A stretch of 64,000 nt of DNA from Celeribacter arenosi. Its GTDB lineage: Bacteria > Pseudomonadota > Alphaproteobacteria > Rhodobacterales > Rhodobacteraceae. Positions 26,875 to 33,989 of this stretch are shown here, in pieces. Position 1 is the first letter of the stretch. Each line of letters starts with the position of its first letter. The notes under the pieces were generated by a model, which saw nothing but the letters and a program-made list of their open reading frames with translations, did not search any database and was not told the origin of the DNA. The stretch is taken from assembly GCF_039539485.1 (NCBI RefSeq), contig NZ_BAABDF010000001.1, positions 124,001 through 188,000 of the forward strand, read 5' to 3'. The position numbers were made by a program, and so were the translations under genes.

Positions 26875-28872
26875 ATGGCTGCCAAAGACAACGACGACGC
26901 CCAAACCGAGGAACAAGACTCCGAGGTGATGCTGGATGTGAGCCAAACTGCGGTCAAAAAGATGATCGCGGAGGCGCGTGAGCGCGGCTACATCACATAC
27001 GACCAGTTGAACAAAGTGTTGCCGCAGGATCAGGTATCTTCCGAGCAAATCGAAGACGTGATGTCGATGCTCTCCGAGATGGGCATCAACGTGATCGAGG
27101 ACGACGAGGTCGAGGACGACGACGACGCCAAATCCAAGGGCGGTGCGTTGGTCGAGGCCAATTCGTCGCGCGATGTGGCGGTAGCGGCCTCCGAGACCGA
27201 AAAGCTCGACCGGACCGACGACCCTGTGCGGATGTATCTGCGCGAAATGGGGTCTGTGGAGTTGCTGTCGCGCGAAGGCGAGATCGCGATTGCGAAACGG
27301 ATCGAGGCCGGTCGCAACACGATGATCGCGGGTCTGTGTGAAAGCCCTCTGACATTCCAGGCGATCACGATCTGGCATGACGAGCTTTTGACTGAAGACA
27401 TTCTTCTGCGTGACGTGATCGATCTGGAGGCCACGTTCGGCACCGGCGTCGATGGCGACGAAGAGGGGTCCGTGGTTGAGGGGATCGCGACGAGCGAGGG
27501 CGAATCCGACGAGAAGACCGAGGAAAAGCAGGAGCTGGACGCCGACGGCAATCCGATTTCGCGTGAAGACGACGATGACGATGATGACGACGAACAGGCC
27601 AATATGTCGCTCGCCGCGATGGAAGCCGCTCTCAAGCCGATGGTTCTGGAAACCCTTGCGCAGATTTCCGAAGACTTTGCACAGCTCTCCGAGATGCAGG
27701 ATCAGCGGATGAGCGCGACGCTCAACGAGGATGATTCCTTCTCGGCCTCCAATGAGGCGGAGTACCAAAAGCTGCGCTCCGAGATCGTGTTGCTGGTGAA
27801 TTCGCTCCACCTGCACAACAACCGTATCGAGGCGTTGATCGACCAGCTTTATGGCATCAACAAACGGATCATGGTGATCGACAGTTCGATGGTGAAGCTC
27901 GCCGATCAGGCGCGCATCAACCGCAAGGAATTCGTCGACGAATACCGGGGTGCCGAACTCGATCCGACATGGATGGATCGCGTGGCCGAGAAGCCCGGTC
28001 GCGGGTGGCAGATGTTCCTCGAACGCTTCACTGGTCAGGTCGAAGAACTGCGCTCCGAGATGGCGATGGTCGGGCAGTATGTCGGTGTGGATATCACCGA
28101 ATTCCGCCGCATCGTGCAGCAGGTTCAAAAGGGCGAAAAAGAGGCCCGTCAGGCGAAGAAGGAAATGGTCGAGGCCAACCTGCGTCTGGTGATCTCGATC
28201 GCGAAGAAATACACGAACCGCGGCTTGCAATTCCTTGATCTTATTCAGGAAGGTAACATCGGCCTGATGAAAGCGGTCGATAAGTTCGAATACCGTCGCG
28301 GGTATAAGTTCTCGACCTATGCGACGTGGTGGATCCGTCAGGCGATCACCCGTTCGATCGCCGATCAGGCCCGCACGATCCGTATTCCGGTCCATATGAT
28401 CGAAACGATCAACAAACTGGTGCGCACCGGTCGTCAGATGTTGCACGAGATCGGTCGCGAACCGACGCCGGAGGAATTGGCAGAAAAGCTGCAGATGCCT
28501 TTGGAAAAGGTTCGCAAGGTGATGAAGATCGCCAAGGAGCCGATTTCGCTCGAGACGCCGATTGGCGACGAGGAAGACAGCCAGCTTGGCGATTTCATCG
28601 AGGACAAGAACGCGGTTCTGCCGCTCGATGCCGCCATTCAGGAGAACCTCAAAGAGACCACGACGCGGGTTCTTGCCTCTCTCACGCCGCGTGAAGAGCG
28701 CGTGCTGCGGATGCGGTTTGGCATCGGGATGAACACCGACCACACGCTCGAAGAAGTGGGTCAGCAGTTCTCGGTGACGCGCGAACGTATTCGCCAGATC
28801 GAAGCGAAGGCGCTGCGAAAGTTGAAGCACCCGAGCCGAAGCCGGAAGCTGCGCAGCTTCCTCGACCAGTAA
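26875..28872 (+). CDS. rpoD: RNA polymerase primary sigma factor RpoD (sigma-70)
   Basis: A 665-residue housekeeping sigma factor. Region 1.1 covers the N-terminal ~80 residues; an acidic run (EDDDDDDDDEQ) lies in the non-conserved region; regions 2-4 occupy the last 260 residues, with KFSTYATWWIRQAI (2.3-2.4) and VTRERIRQIEAKALRKL (4.2). The ATG at 26875 is preferred over 26791 because GGGAGAG precedes it and homologues begin MAAKD-like. A strong terminator follows. Confidence 0.97.
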   Translation: MAAKDNDDAQTEEQDSEVMLDVSQTAVKKMIAEARERGYITYDQLNKVLPQDQVSSEQIEDVMSMLSEMGINVIEDDEVEDDDDAKSKGGALVEANSSRDVAVAASETEKLDRTDDPVRMYLREMGSVELLSREGEIAIAKRIEAGRNTMIAGLCESPLTFQAITIWHDELLTEDILLRDVIDLEATFGTGVDGDEEGSVVEGIATSEGESDEKTEEKQELDADGNPISREDDDDDDDDEQANMSLAAMEAALKPMVLETLAQISEDFAQLSEMQDQRMSATLNEDDSFSASNEAEYQKLRSEIVLLVNSLHLHNNRIEALIDQLYGINKRIMVIDSSMVKLADQARINRKEFVDEYRGAELDPTWMDRVAEKPGRGWQMFLERFTGQVEELRSEMAMVGQYVGVDITEFRRIVQQVQKGEKEARQAKKEMVEANLRLVISIAKKYTNRGLQFLDLIQEGNIGLMKAVDKFEYRRGYKFSTYATWWIRQAITRSIADQARTIRIPVHMIETINKLVRTGRQMLHEIGREPTPEELAEKLQMPLEKVRKVMKIAKEPISLETPIGDEEDSQLGDFIEDKNAVLPLDAAIQENLKETTTRVLASLTPREERVLRMRFGIGMNTDHTLEEVGQQFSVTRERIRQIEAKALRKLKHPSRSRKLRSFLDQ

Positions 28873-28881
28873 GTTTTAGAG

Positions 28882-28906
28882 CGCCTCCCGAAAGGGGGGC
28901 GTTTTT
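28882..28906 (+). terminator. Intrinsic terminator after rpoD
   Basis: CGCCTCCC (28882-28889) pairs with GGGGGGCG (28894-28901) around a GAAA tetraloop, followed by TTTTT (28902-28906). It is 10 bp past the rpoD stop codon. Confidence 0.9.
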
Positions 28907-28922
28907 CGTTTTGTGGGGCGAC

Positions 28923-29639
28923 ATGCAAGACAGATATGTGGGTGACATCGGTGATTTTGCCAAATTCTCTATGCTGCAGAGCGTGTCAGAGGAAAGGAGT
29001 TTGGGGGTCGCTTGGTATCGTTATCCCGATGAAAACCACAACGCCGACGGTAAACATGTCGCATACCTTGATGCACCAGAGACATGGCGCGATCGGTCAC
29101 CTCAAGTCTTCGATGTACTTGGAGAGATGGTGAAAAGGAACGAACGATCTCTCGCTATGGTAGAGAGGTCCCGATTGTTTCCAGATGCGACGTTTTCCAA
29201 CCAGATTTTGGAAACCACCGAGGTTTCATCCTTAAAGCGCCAAGAGTGGCGACGGAACTGGTTTCGCACGGTGAGCGACGATCTAAGTTCATGTGATATT
29301 GTTTTTGCCGATCCAGATAATGGCCTGCGCTCGGACAGAAAATTCCGCTTTGGTGCGAAAAAGCAGTGGAAATCCATTCCTGTCTCGGAAGCGCGGGTGT
29401 TGGCAACCGATCGGCCAGCAATCATCTACCATCATAACAGTCGGTTCAAAGGCGGACACGAAGCCGAGATCGGTCACTGGCAAGAGGCATTGGATTGCGA
29501 TTTCGCAATAAGAGTCCGCTATTCCAACGTTAGAACTTATTTCTTCCTAAATGCGGATGCGGCATTAAAAGAACGGGCCAGATCCTGGGTGGTCAACTTT
29601 GGGCGTGGATCCGAGAAGGTTGTGGTTCACGAGCCGTGA
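28923..29639 (+). CDS. Conserved protein of unknown function (MQDRYVGDIGDF family)
   Basis: A 238-residue protein starting MQDRYVGDIGDFAKF, the hallmark start of a scattered bacterial family with no function known to me. Other conserved-looking segments are GVAWYRYPDENHNADG, IVFADPDNGLRS, IIYHHNSRFKGGHE and VRTYFFLN. The acidic DPDNG and the HH/H pattern could be a catalytic site, but this is speculation. No signal peptide or membrane segment. Hand counts on four lines give about 38-53% GC against roughly 60% or more around it, suggesting horizontal acquisition. It sits alone between the rpoD terminator and an HlyU-like gene. Confidence 0.75.
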   Translation: MQDRYVGDIGDFAKFSMLQSVSEERSLGVAWYRYPDENHNADGKHVAYLDAPETWRDRSPQVFDVLGEMVKRNERSLAMVERSRLFPDATFSNQILETTEVSSLKRQEWRRNWFRTVSDDLSSCDIVFADPDNGLRSDRKFRFGAKKQWKSIPVSEARVLATDRPAIIYHHNSRFKGGHEAEIGHWQEALDCDFAIRVRYSNVRTYFFLNADAALKERARSWVVNFGRGSEKVVVHEP

Positions 29640-29736
29640 AGACTAAACTAGTTTTATTTTTAGCGGCTTCATTTTTGGTGCTCGTCTCATGTAGCCGATT
29701 TTGCCGGGGCCAAACGCAATTCGTAGGAGGCATCCG

Positions 29737-30018
29737 ATGGGACTATTGTCGAAACTCTTTGGTGGCGCGTCTGACAAAGGGGCGAAGTCGAAGGTCGAGC
29801 CGCAGGAGCACAAAGGGTTTCTGATCTACCCCGAGCCAAAGCGTGCCGAGGGCGGGTATCGCATTGGCGCGCGCATCGAGAAAGAAGTGGGCGGCGAGAT
29901 GCGCAGTCACACGATGGTGCGGGCCGATACCTTGGCCAGCGAGGACGAGGCCAGCGCGGCGAGCGTTCACAAGGCGCAGATTTTCATCGACCAGATGGGC
30001 GAGGGGATTTTCGGCTGA
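29737..30018 (+). CDS. HlyU-family protein
   Basis: A 93-residue protein beginning MGLLSKLFGG, typical of the short HlyU-like group in Rhodobacterales. The central KGFLIYPEPKRAEGGYRI and C-terminal AQIFIDQMGEGIF match the family. HlyU is a transcriptional regulator in Vibrio; members of this short group have no demonstrated role. A perfect AGGAGG (29725-29730) lies 6 bp before the ATG at 29737. Confidence 0.8.
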   Translation: MGLLSKLFGGASDKGAKSKVEPQEHKGFLIYPEPKRAEGGYRIGARIEKEVGGEMRSHTMVRADTLASEDEASAASVHKAQIFIDQMGEGIFG

Positions 30019-30038
30019 ACTGGCCTCAGGTCAGGTGG

Positions 30039-30062
30039 CGGATCAGGGGCCGGATCAGGGAC
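30039..30062. repeat. 12-bp tandem duplication at the end of the metalloprotease-like gene
   Basis: CGGATCAGGGGC (30039-30050) is followed by CGGATCAGGGAC (30051-30062), 11 of 12 bases identical. The second copy contains the stop codon of the minus-strand gene. Confidence 0.85.
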
Positions 30063-30560
30063 AAGTGTCGCCGATCCCGTAGCGCGACTTGTTGCGCATG
30101 ACCTCGTCGACGGGGCGTTTGCCCGCCCATGTCGCGCCGGGAAAACGCGCCATGTAACGCAGGGCAATGGCGTGGTAGGCGGCGAGCCAGCGGCTCGTGT
30201 GGCCGCCGCAGACCCGTTCGAAATTGCCGACGTGTGCGATTTCATGGGCGATGTTGGCAACCGACCGGCCGATGTCGTTTTCGGCATTCACGTAGACCAT
30301 CCCGTTATTCGTCGCCATGCCGTATCTCGTTTGAATTTTCTTACCCAGAACCGGCACGCCGCCTGCGGGAACGGGGCGGATGGATTTGACGCCGGCGCGC
30401 ATGGCCTCTTCGGTGAGAAAGGCCACGACGGCGGGATCGCTCTGATAGGTTGCGATTTGCGCGCTCAGGGTGGCGCGGCGGACCTCAGGGGACACGGCGG
30501 GTGTGGTCACACAGCTGGTGAGGAGGGCGGTGGCGAGAGGATTGTGGGTAAAAATTTCAT
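30055..30560 (-). CDS. Putative zinc-metalloprotease-like lipoprotein with a disrupted start
   Basis: The main frame encodes a protein with ATYQSDPAV, a zinc-type HEIAH motif (NIAHEIAHVGNF) and a C-terminal RYGIGD segment; it stays open on the minus strand to 30636. A lipobox-like LTSC follows a short hydrophobic stretch, but no good start codon is in that frame. An ATG at 30560 lies one base out of frame: adding one T to the five-T run (30550-30554) would give MKFFTHNPLATALLTSC, a normal lipoprotein signal. So either a 1-base frameshift or assembly error is present, or translation starts at the poor upstream site at 30636. Confidence 0.55.
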
Positions 30561-30569
30561 CGTTAATCC

Positions 30570-30634
30570 GGTTTGGAATGCACTGGGTTTGGAATGCACT
30601 GGGGTTGGTGTCTCGGTGCCGTTTCGGTGCCGTC
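30570..30634. repeat. Two adjacent tandem duplications (16 bp and 11 bp)
   Basis: GGTTTGGAATGCACTG occurs twice (30570-30585, 30586-30601). Immediately after, TCGGTGCCGTT (30613-30623) is followed by TCGGTGCCGTC (30624-30634). Both lie just upstream of the likely start of the metalloprotease-like gene. Confidence 0.92.
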
Positions 30635-30741
30635 AATAAATCACTGTTCTGTCGAAATTAACCACAATTTGCGCGGTAGGTGAAACTCCCGCGGGGGTGT
30701 GTGCGTTAAACCCCCGAAGCCACCCGATGGAGAGTGATGTT

Positions 30742-31011
30742 ATGGCACATAAAAAGATCGCATTGTTGGCAGCCTTTGTTGCGGCGGGTTCCGCCTTGGC
30801 GTCACCCTATGTGCCCATGTCTTATGTGCCCGTGTCGCAAGAGCACGCAGGCGTGGAGCCTGTGGTGATTGTTGTGCCAGCGAGTGAGCTGTCGCGGTGT
30901 CTTGAAACGCTCGAGCAGGTGTTCATCGCCCCTGTCGAAGACGCAACGGTTCAATCGGCATCCCTTAGCGCCCAAGTGAGCGGTCCGGCCGTGACCTGCG
31001 TCGCCGAATAG
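30742..31011 (+). CDS. Small exported protein of unknown function
   Basis: An 89-residue protein with a signal peptide (MAHKKIALLAAFVAAGSALA, cleavage probably before SPYVP). The mature part has two cysteines (SRCLETLEQ and VTCVAE) that could form a disulfide. No family recognised. The ATG at 30742 is chosen because the signal peptide starts there. It precedes another exported protein gene by 49 bp. Confidence 0.6.
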   Translation: MAHKKIALLAAFVAAGSALASPYVPMSYVPVSQEHAGVEPVVIVVPASELSRCLETLEQVFIAPVEDATVQSASLSAQVSGPAVTCVAE

Positions 31012-31060
31012 GCGTCACGGGCATCTTGTCGCGCGTTCTTTGGCGTGACAGGAATGGTGC

Positions 31061-31543
31061 ATGCTCCGCTTTGCAATCCTCCCGTTTGTTATCCTCGCCT
31101 CGCCGGCCCATGCCGTCTGTGCCCTCAATCAGGAAGTGATTTTCCAGTGCCTCGACGGGGCCAAGACGATTGAATTGTGCCTGACACCTTCTGATCAGAA
31201 TGTGACCTACCGTTTCGGCGCCGCGAGCGCGCCCGAGATCGAATTGACGCGCGGGTTTGACGAGATCGAGATGGTGCCATGGAACGGGATCGGCCGGTCG
31301 ATTTGGGATCAGGTCACCGTGTCGAATGGCAATTTCGCCTATGGGCTCTTCTGGAACTACGACAAGTTCGACGAAACCGCGTCCGGTGGTTTGCAGGTCA
31401 CGCGGGGCGAGAGCGTCGTGGCGCGGCGCGCGTGCACCGCGGAGGGGATTTATAACTTCGATATTTTGCGGATCGCGATGCAGGAGGCGGGGTATTGCCG
31501 CTCTGACACCAATGCGCCGCTCACAATGGGGCCGTGTTCATGA
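31061..31543 (+). CDS. Secreted protein of unknown function
   Basis: A 160-residue protein with signal peptide MLRFAILPFVILASPAHA. The mature part contains five cysteines (VCALNQEVIFQCLDG, IELCLTP, RRACTAEG, GYCRSD, GPCS give several pairs) and is beta-rich, suggesting a small disulfide-bonded periplasmic domain. No family assigned. Its stop overlaps the yjbQ start by ATGA (31540-31543), so the two are probably co-translated. Confidence 0.65.
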   Translation: MLRFAILPFVILASPAHAVCALNQEVIFQCLDGAKTIELCLTPSDQNVTYRFGAASAPEIELTRGFDEIEMVPWNGIGRSIWDQVTVSNGNFAYGLFWNYDKFDETASGGLQVTRGESVVARRACTAEGIYNFDILRIAMQEAGYCRSDTNAPLTMGPCS

Positions 31544-31959
31544 GCCATAGTTTTTTCGAGATCGCGACGCATGGGCCGGGTCTGTATGAGTTTACGGATC
31601 GAGTGGCCAATTGGGTCGCAGGCGAGGGGCCGTCGGAGGCGGTTCTCACGCTGATGGTGCAACACACGTCCGCATCGCTGCTCATTCAGGAAAACGCCGA
31701 TCCCGAGGTGCAGAGCGATTTGCAGGCCTATTTCCACCGGTTGGTGCCGCCAACGAGCGATCCGTCGATGGGCTATTTGACCCATACCTATGAGGGTCCG
31801 GACGATATGCCAGCCCATATCAAGGCAGCCATGCTCCCGACCACTCTCACGATTCCGATAATATCGGGGCGAATGGCATTGGGAACATGGCAGGGACTTT
31901 ACCTATTCGAACATCGCCTGCGCCCGCATGTTCGGCGGGTGGTGGCGATGATCGCCTGA
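31540..31959 (+). CDS. YjbQ/UPF0047 family protein
   Basis: A 139-residue protein of the YjbQ (secondary thiamine-phosphate synthase) family. Hallmarks are QHTSASLLIQENADPEV, SMGYLTHTYEGPDDMPAHIKA and GTWQGLYLFEHR, which carry the conserved histidines and acidic residues of the active-site pocket. In E. coli the homologue has weak thiamin-phosphate synthase activity; the true role is uncertain. The ATG at 31540 is used because it overlaps the preceding stop codon; a GTG two codons earlier is possible. Confidence 0.88.
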   Translation: MSHSFFEIATHGPGLYEFTDRVANWVAGEGPSEAVLTLMVQHTSASLLIQENADPEVQSDLQAYFHRLVPPTSDPSMGYLTHTYEGPDDMPAHIKAAMLPTTLTIPIISGRMALGTWQGLYLFEHRLRPHVRRVVAMIA

Positions 31960-31961
31960 GA

Positions 31962-32165
31962 TCAGCCCTCGAGAACGAAGGTCACCATCAGGTTCACTTG
32001 ATAGGCGGCAACTTTGCCGTTTTCGACGATGACGCGCTGTTCTTTCACCCATGCGGAGGAAACATTGCGCAGGGTTTGGGCGGCGCGTTCAACGCCAACT
32101 TCGACTGCATCGTCAAAGCTCTTTTTGGAAATGGCGGAAATTTCGGTGACGCGTGCGACAGACAT
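31962..32165 (-). CDS. Dodecin (flavin-binding protein)
   Basis: A 67-residue dodecin, a small alpha-beta protein that assembles into a hollow dodecamer and stores or buffers flavins. Matching segments are VTEISAISKKSFDDAV, the flavin-stacking SSAWVKEQRV (Trp) and QVNLMVTFVLEG. GAGGGAGA precedes the ATG. It ends 2 bp from the yjbQ stop on the other strand and lies next to the riboflavin cluster, in keeping with flavin homeostasis. Confidence 0.9.
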   Translation of the reverse strand: MSVARVTEISAISKKSFDDAVEVGVERAAQTLRNVSSAWVKEQRVIVENGKVAAYQVNLMVTFVLEG

Positions 32166-32427
32166 GGATTTCTCCCTCTAGTGTTGAAATGCGCCCGGAA
32201 ATGGACGCTGCGTTGATATGGGATACAGCTAGCGTGTTTGACGTTGAAATCACGGGGGGAAATCCGGCGAAGACCTCCCCTTTGGCGCGCCCCTGCGCGG
32301 ATTTTGCGCTAAACGTAGTAGGCAAAAGAAGAGACTACCCAAAATCAAGGTGAGCGCCTATAGTGCCTGTGGATGAGTAGGGCTGAGACCCTATGGACCG
32401 TGGCGAAGTCTTTTATGGGGGTCACTG

Positions 32428-32892
32428 ATGCGCTGTCCGTTTTGCGGGAATGTCGATACGCAGGTAAAGGACTCGCGTCCTGCCGAAGATCATGTGGCGA
32501 TCCGTCGCCGGCGGTTCTGTTCGGCCTGTGGCGGGCGGTTCACGACCTATGAGCGGGTCCAGTTGCGTGATCTCGTGGTGGTCAAAACCAACGGCCGCCG
32601 TGAAGATTTCGACCGTGACAAACTCGAACGCTCCATCCGCATCGCGGCCCAGAAACGACCCATCGAACCGGAGCGTCTCGACCAGATGATTTCGGGCATT
32701 GTGCGGCGTCTGGAAAGCATGGGCGAGACGGATATCCCATCGAAAACCATTGGCGAGATCGTCATGGAAAGCCTGTCGCGGATCGATACCGTGGCCTATG
32801 TACGCTTTGCCTCTGTATACAAAAACTTCCAGGCTGCCGACGATTTTGACAAATTTGTCAGTGAGTTGCGCCCCGACGCGCCCGAAGAGTAA
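32428..32892 (+). CDS. nrdR: Transcriptional repressor NrdR
   Basis: A 154-residue repressor of ribonucleotide reductase genes. The zinc ribbon is C3-C6-C31-C34, and the ATP-cone domain covers about residues 49-139 (VVKTNGRREDFDRDKL). It senses ATP/dATP to control nrd genes. It is 5 bp upstream of ribD, the common nrdR-rib arrangement in proteobacteria. Confidence 0.96.
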   Translation: MRCPFCGNVDTQVKDSRPAEDHVAIRRRRFCSACGGRFTTYERVQLRDLVVVKTNGRREDFDRDKLERSIRIAAQKRPIEPERLDQMISGIVRRLESMGETDIPSKTIGEIVMESLSRIDTVAYVRFASVYKNFQAADDFDKFVSELRPDAPEE

Positions 32893-32897
32893 GCCCG

Positions 32898-33989
32898 ATG
32901 TCCGACACGGCCCATATGCGCCATGCGCTGCGGCTGGGCGCGCGGGGGCTTGGGCGGACGTGGCCTAATCCGGCTGTCGGTTGTGTTATCGTCGCGCGTG
33001 GCCGTGTGGTCGGGCGCGGGTGGACGCAGCCCGGTGGTCGCCCCCATGCAGAGACCATGGCATTAACGCAGGCGGGTGCTTTGGCGCGCGGTGGCGATGT
33101 CTATGTCACGTTGGAACCCTGTTCCCATACCGGCAAAACGCCGCCCTGTGCGCAGGCCCTGATCGCGGCGGGCGTGGGGCGTGTTTTTGTGGCGCTCGGG
33201 GATCCCGATCCGCGGGTGAACGGGCAGGGCATTGCCATGCTTGAGGCGGCGGGGATCGAGGTGGTCACAGACGTCTGCGCAGATGAAGCCCGTGCGGCGC
33301 AGGTCGGATTTTTGTCCCGCGTGACCAAGGGGCGTCCTGCCGTGACGCTCAAACTCGCGCTGTCGTGGGACGGACGGATTGCGACGGCGACGGGGGAGAG
33401 CCAGTGGATCACCGGTCCGCGCGCGCGGGCGCGTGTTCATGCGATGCGCGCGCATCATGATGCGGTGATGATCGGCGCGGGGACGGCGCGGGCGGATGAC
33501 CCGATGTTGACGGTGCGCGATCTCGGCGTCGATCATCAGCCGGTGCGTGTGGTTTTGTCCCGTAGGCTCGATATTTCAACCGACGGGAAACTGGCGCGGT
33601 CGGCGCGCGATGTGCCTTTGTGGCTCGTGCATGGGCCGGATGCGCCGCAGGATGTGCGCGCGGTTTGGCGGGATCTGGGGGCGCGTCTGTTCGAGGTGCC
33701 GGTCACGACGGGTCAGGTTGATCTGTCTGCGACGCTCGCAGCGCTCGGCGAGGCGGGTCTGACGCGGGTGTTTTGTGAGGGCGGTGGGACCTTGGCCGCG
33801 TCGGTTTTGCACCATGGGGTCGCCGATCAGGTGGCCGTGTTTTCGGCGGGTTTCGCGATTGGTGCGGAGGGTATGCCGGGGATCGGGGCTTTGGGTCTAG
33901 ATCGATTGTCGCAGGCCCAGAGGTATCGGTTGGAGGGCGTCGAAGTCCTCGGTGAGGACACGCTTTCCCTATGGTCGTCAGAGGTTTAG
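32898..33989 (+). CDS. ribD: Bifunctional riboflavin biosynthesis deaminase/reductase RibD
   Basis: A 363-residue enzyme with an N-terminal cytidine-deaminase-like domain (zinc ligands H50, C75, C84 with E52 in HAE and PCSHTGKTPPC) and a C-terminal DHFR-like reductase (MIGAGTARADDPMLTVR). It catalyses two steps from the pyrimidine intermediate to 5-amino-6-ribitylaminouracil phosphate. Translationally close to nrdR. Its end overlaps the convergent capsule gene by 4 bp. Confidence 0.95.
   Translation: MSDTAHMRHALRLGARGLGRTWPNPAVGCVIVARGRVVGRGWTQPGGRPHAETMALTQAGALARGGDVYVTLEPCSHTGKTPPCAQALIAAGVGRVFVALGDPDPRVNGQGIAMLEAAGIEVVTDVCADEARAAQVGFLSRVTKGRPAVTLKLALSWDGRIATATGESQWITGPRARARVHAMRAHHDAVMIGAGTARADDPMLTVRDLGVDHQPVRVVLSRRLDISTDGKLARSARDVPLWLVHGPDAPQDVRAVWRDLGARLFEVPVTTGQVDLSATLAALGEAGLTRVFCEGGGTLAASVLHHGVADQVAVFSAGFAIGAEGMPGIGALGLDRLSQAQRYRLEGVEVLGEDTLSLWSSEV

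Noticed and set aside
26665..28830. A 721-codon minus-strand frame opposite rpoD
   Set aside because: It mirrors the rpoD coding frame and has low-information His/Arg/Leu composition; no start signals or family features.
29636..29824. Short frame resembling a lipoprotein signal (GTG start overlapping the previous stop)
   Set aside because: The hydrophobic start and LVSC look like a lipobox, but the frame runs through the HlyU ribosome-binding site into that gene's body and has no supporting conservation; chance is more likely.
32153..32353. A 66-codon plus-strand frame between dodecin and nrdR
   Set aside because: It overlaps the dodecin start on the other strand and has no ribosome-binding site or family feature.
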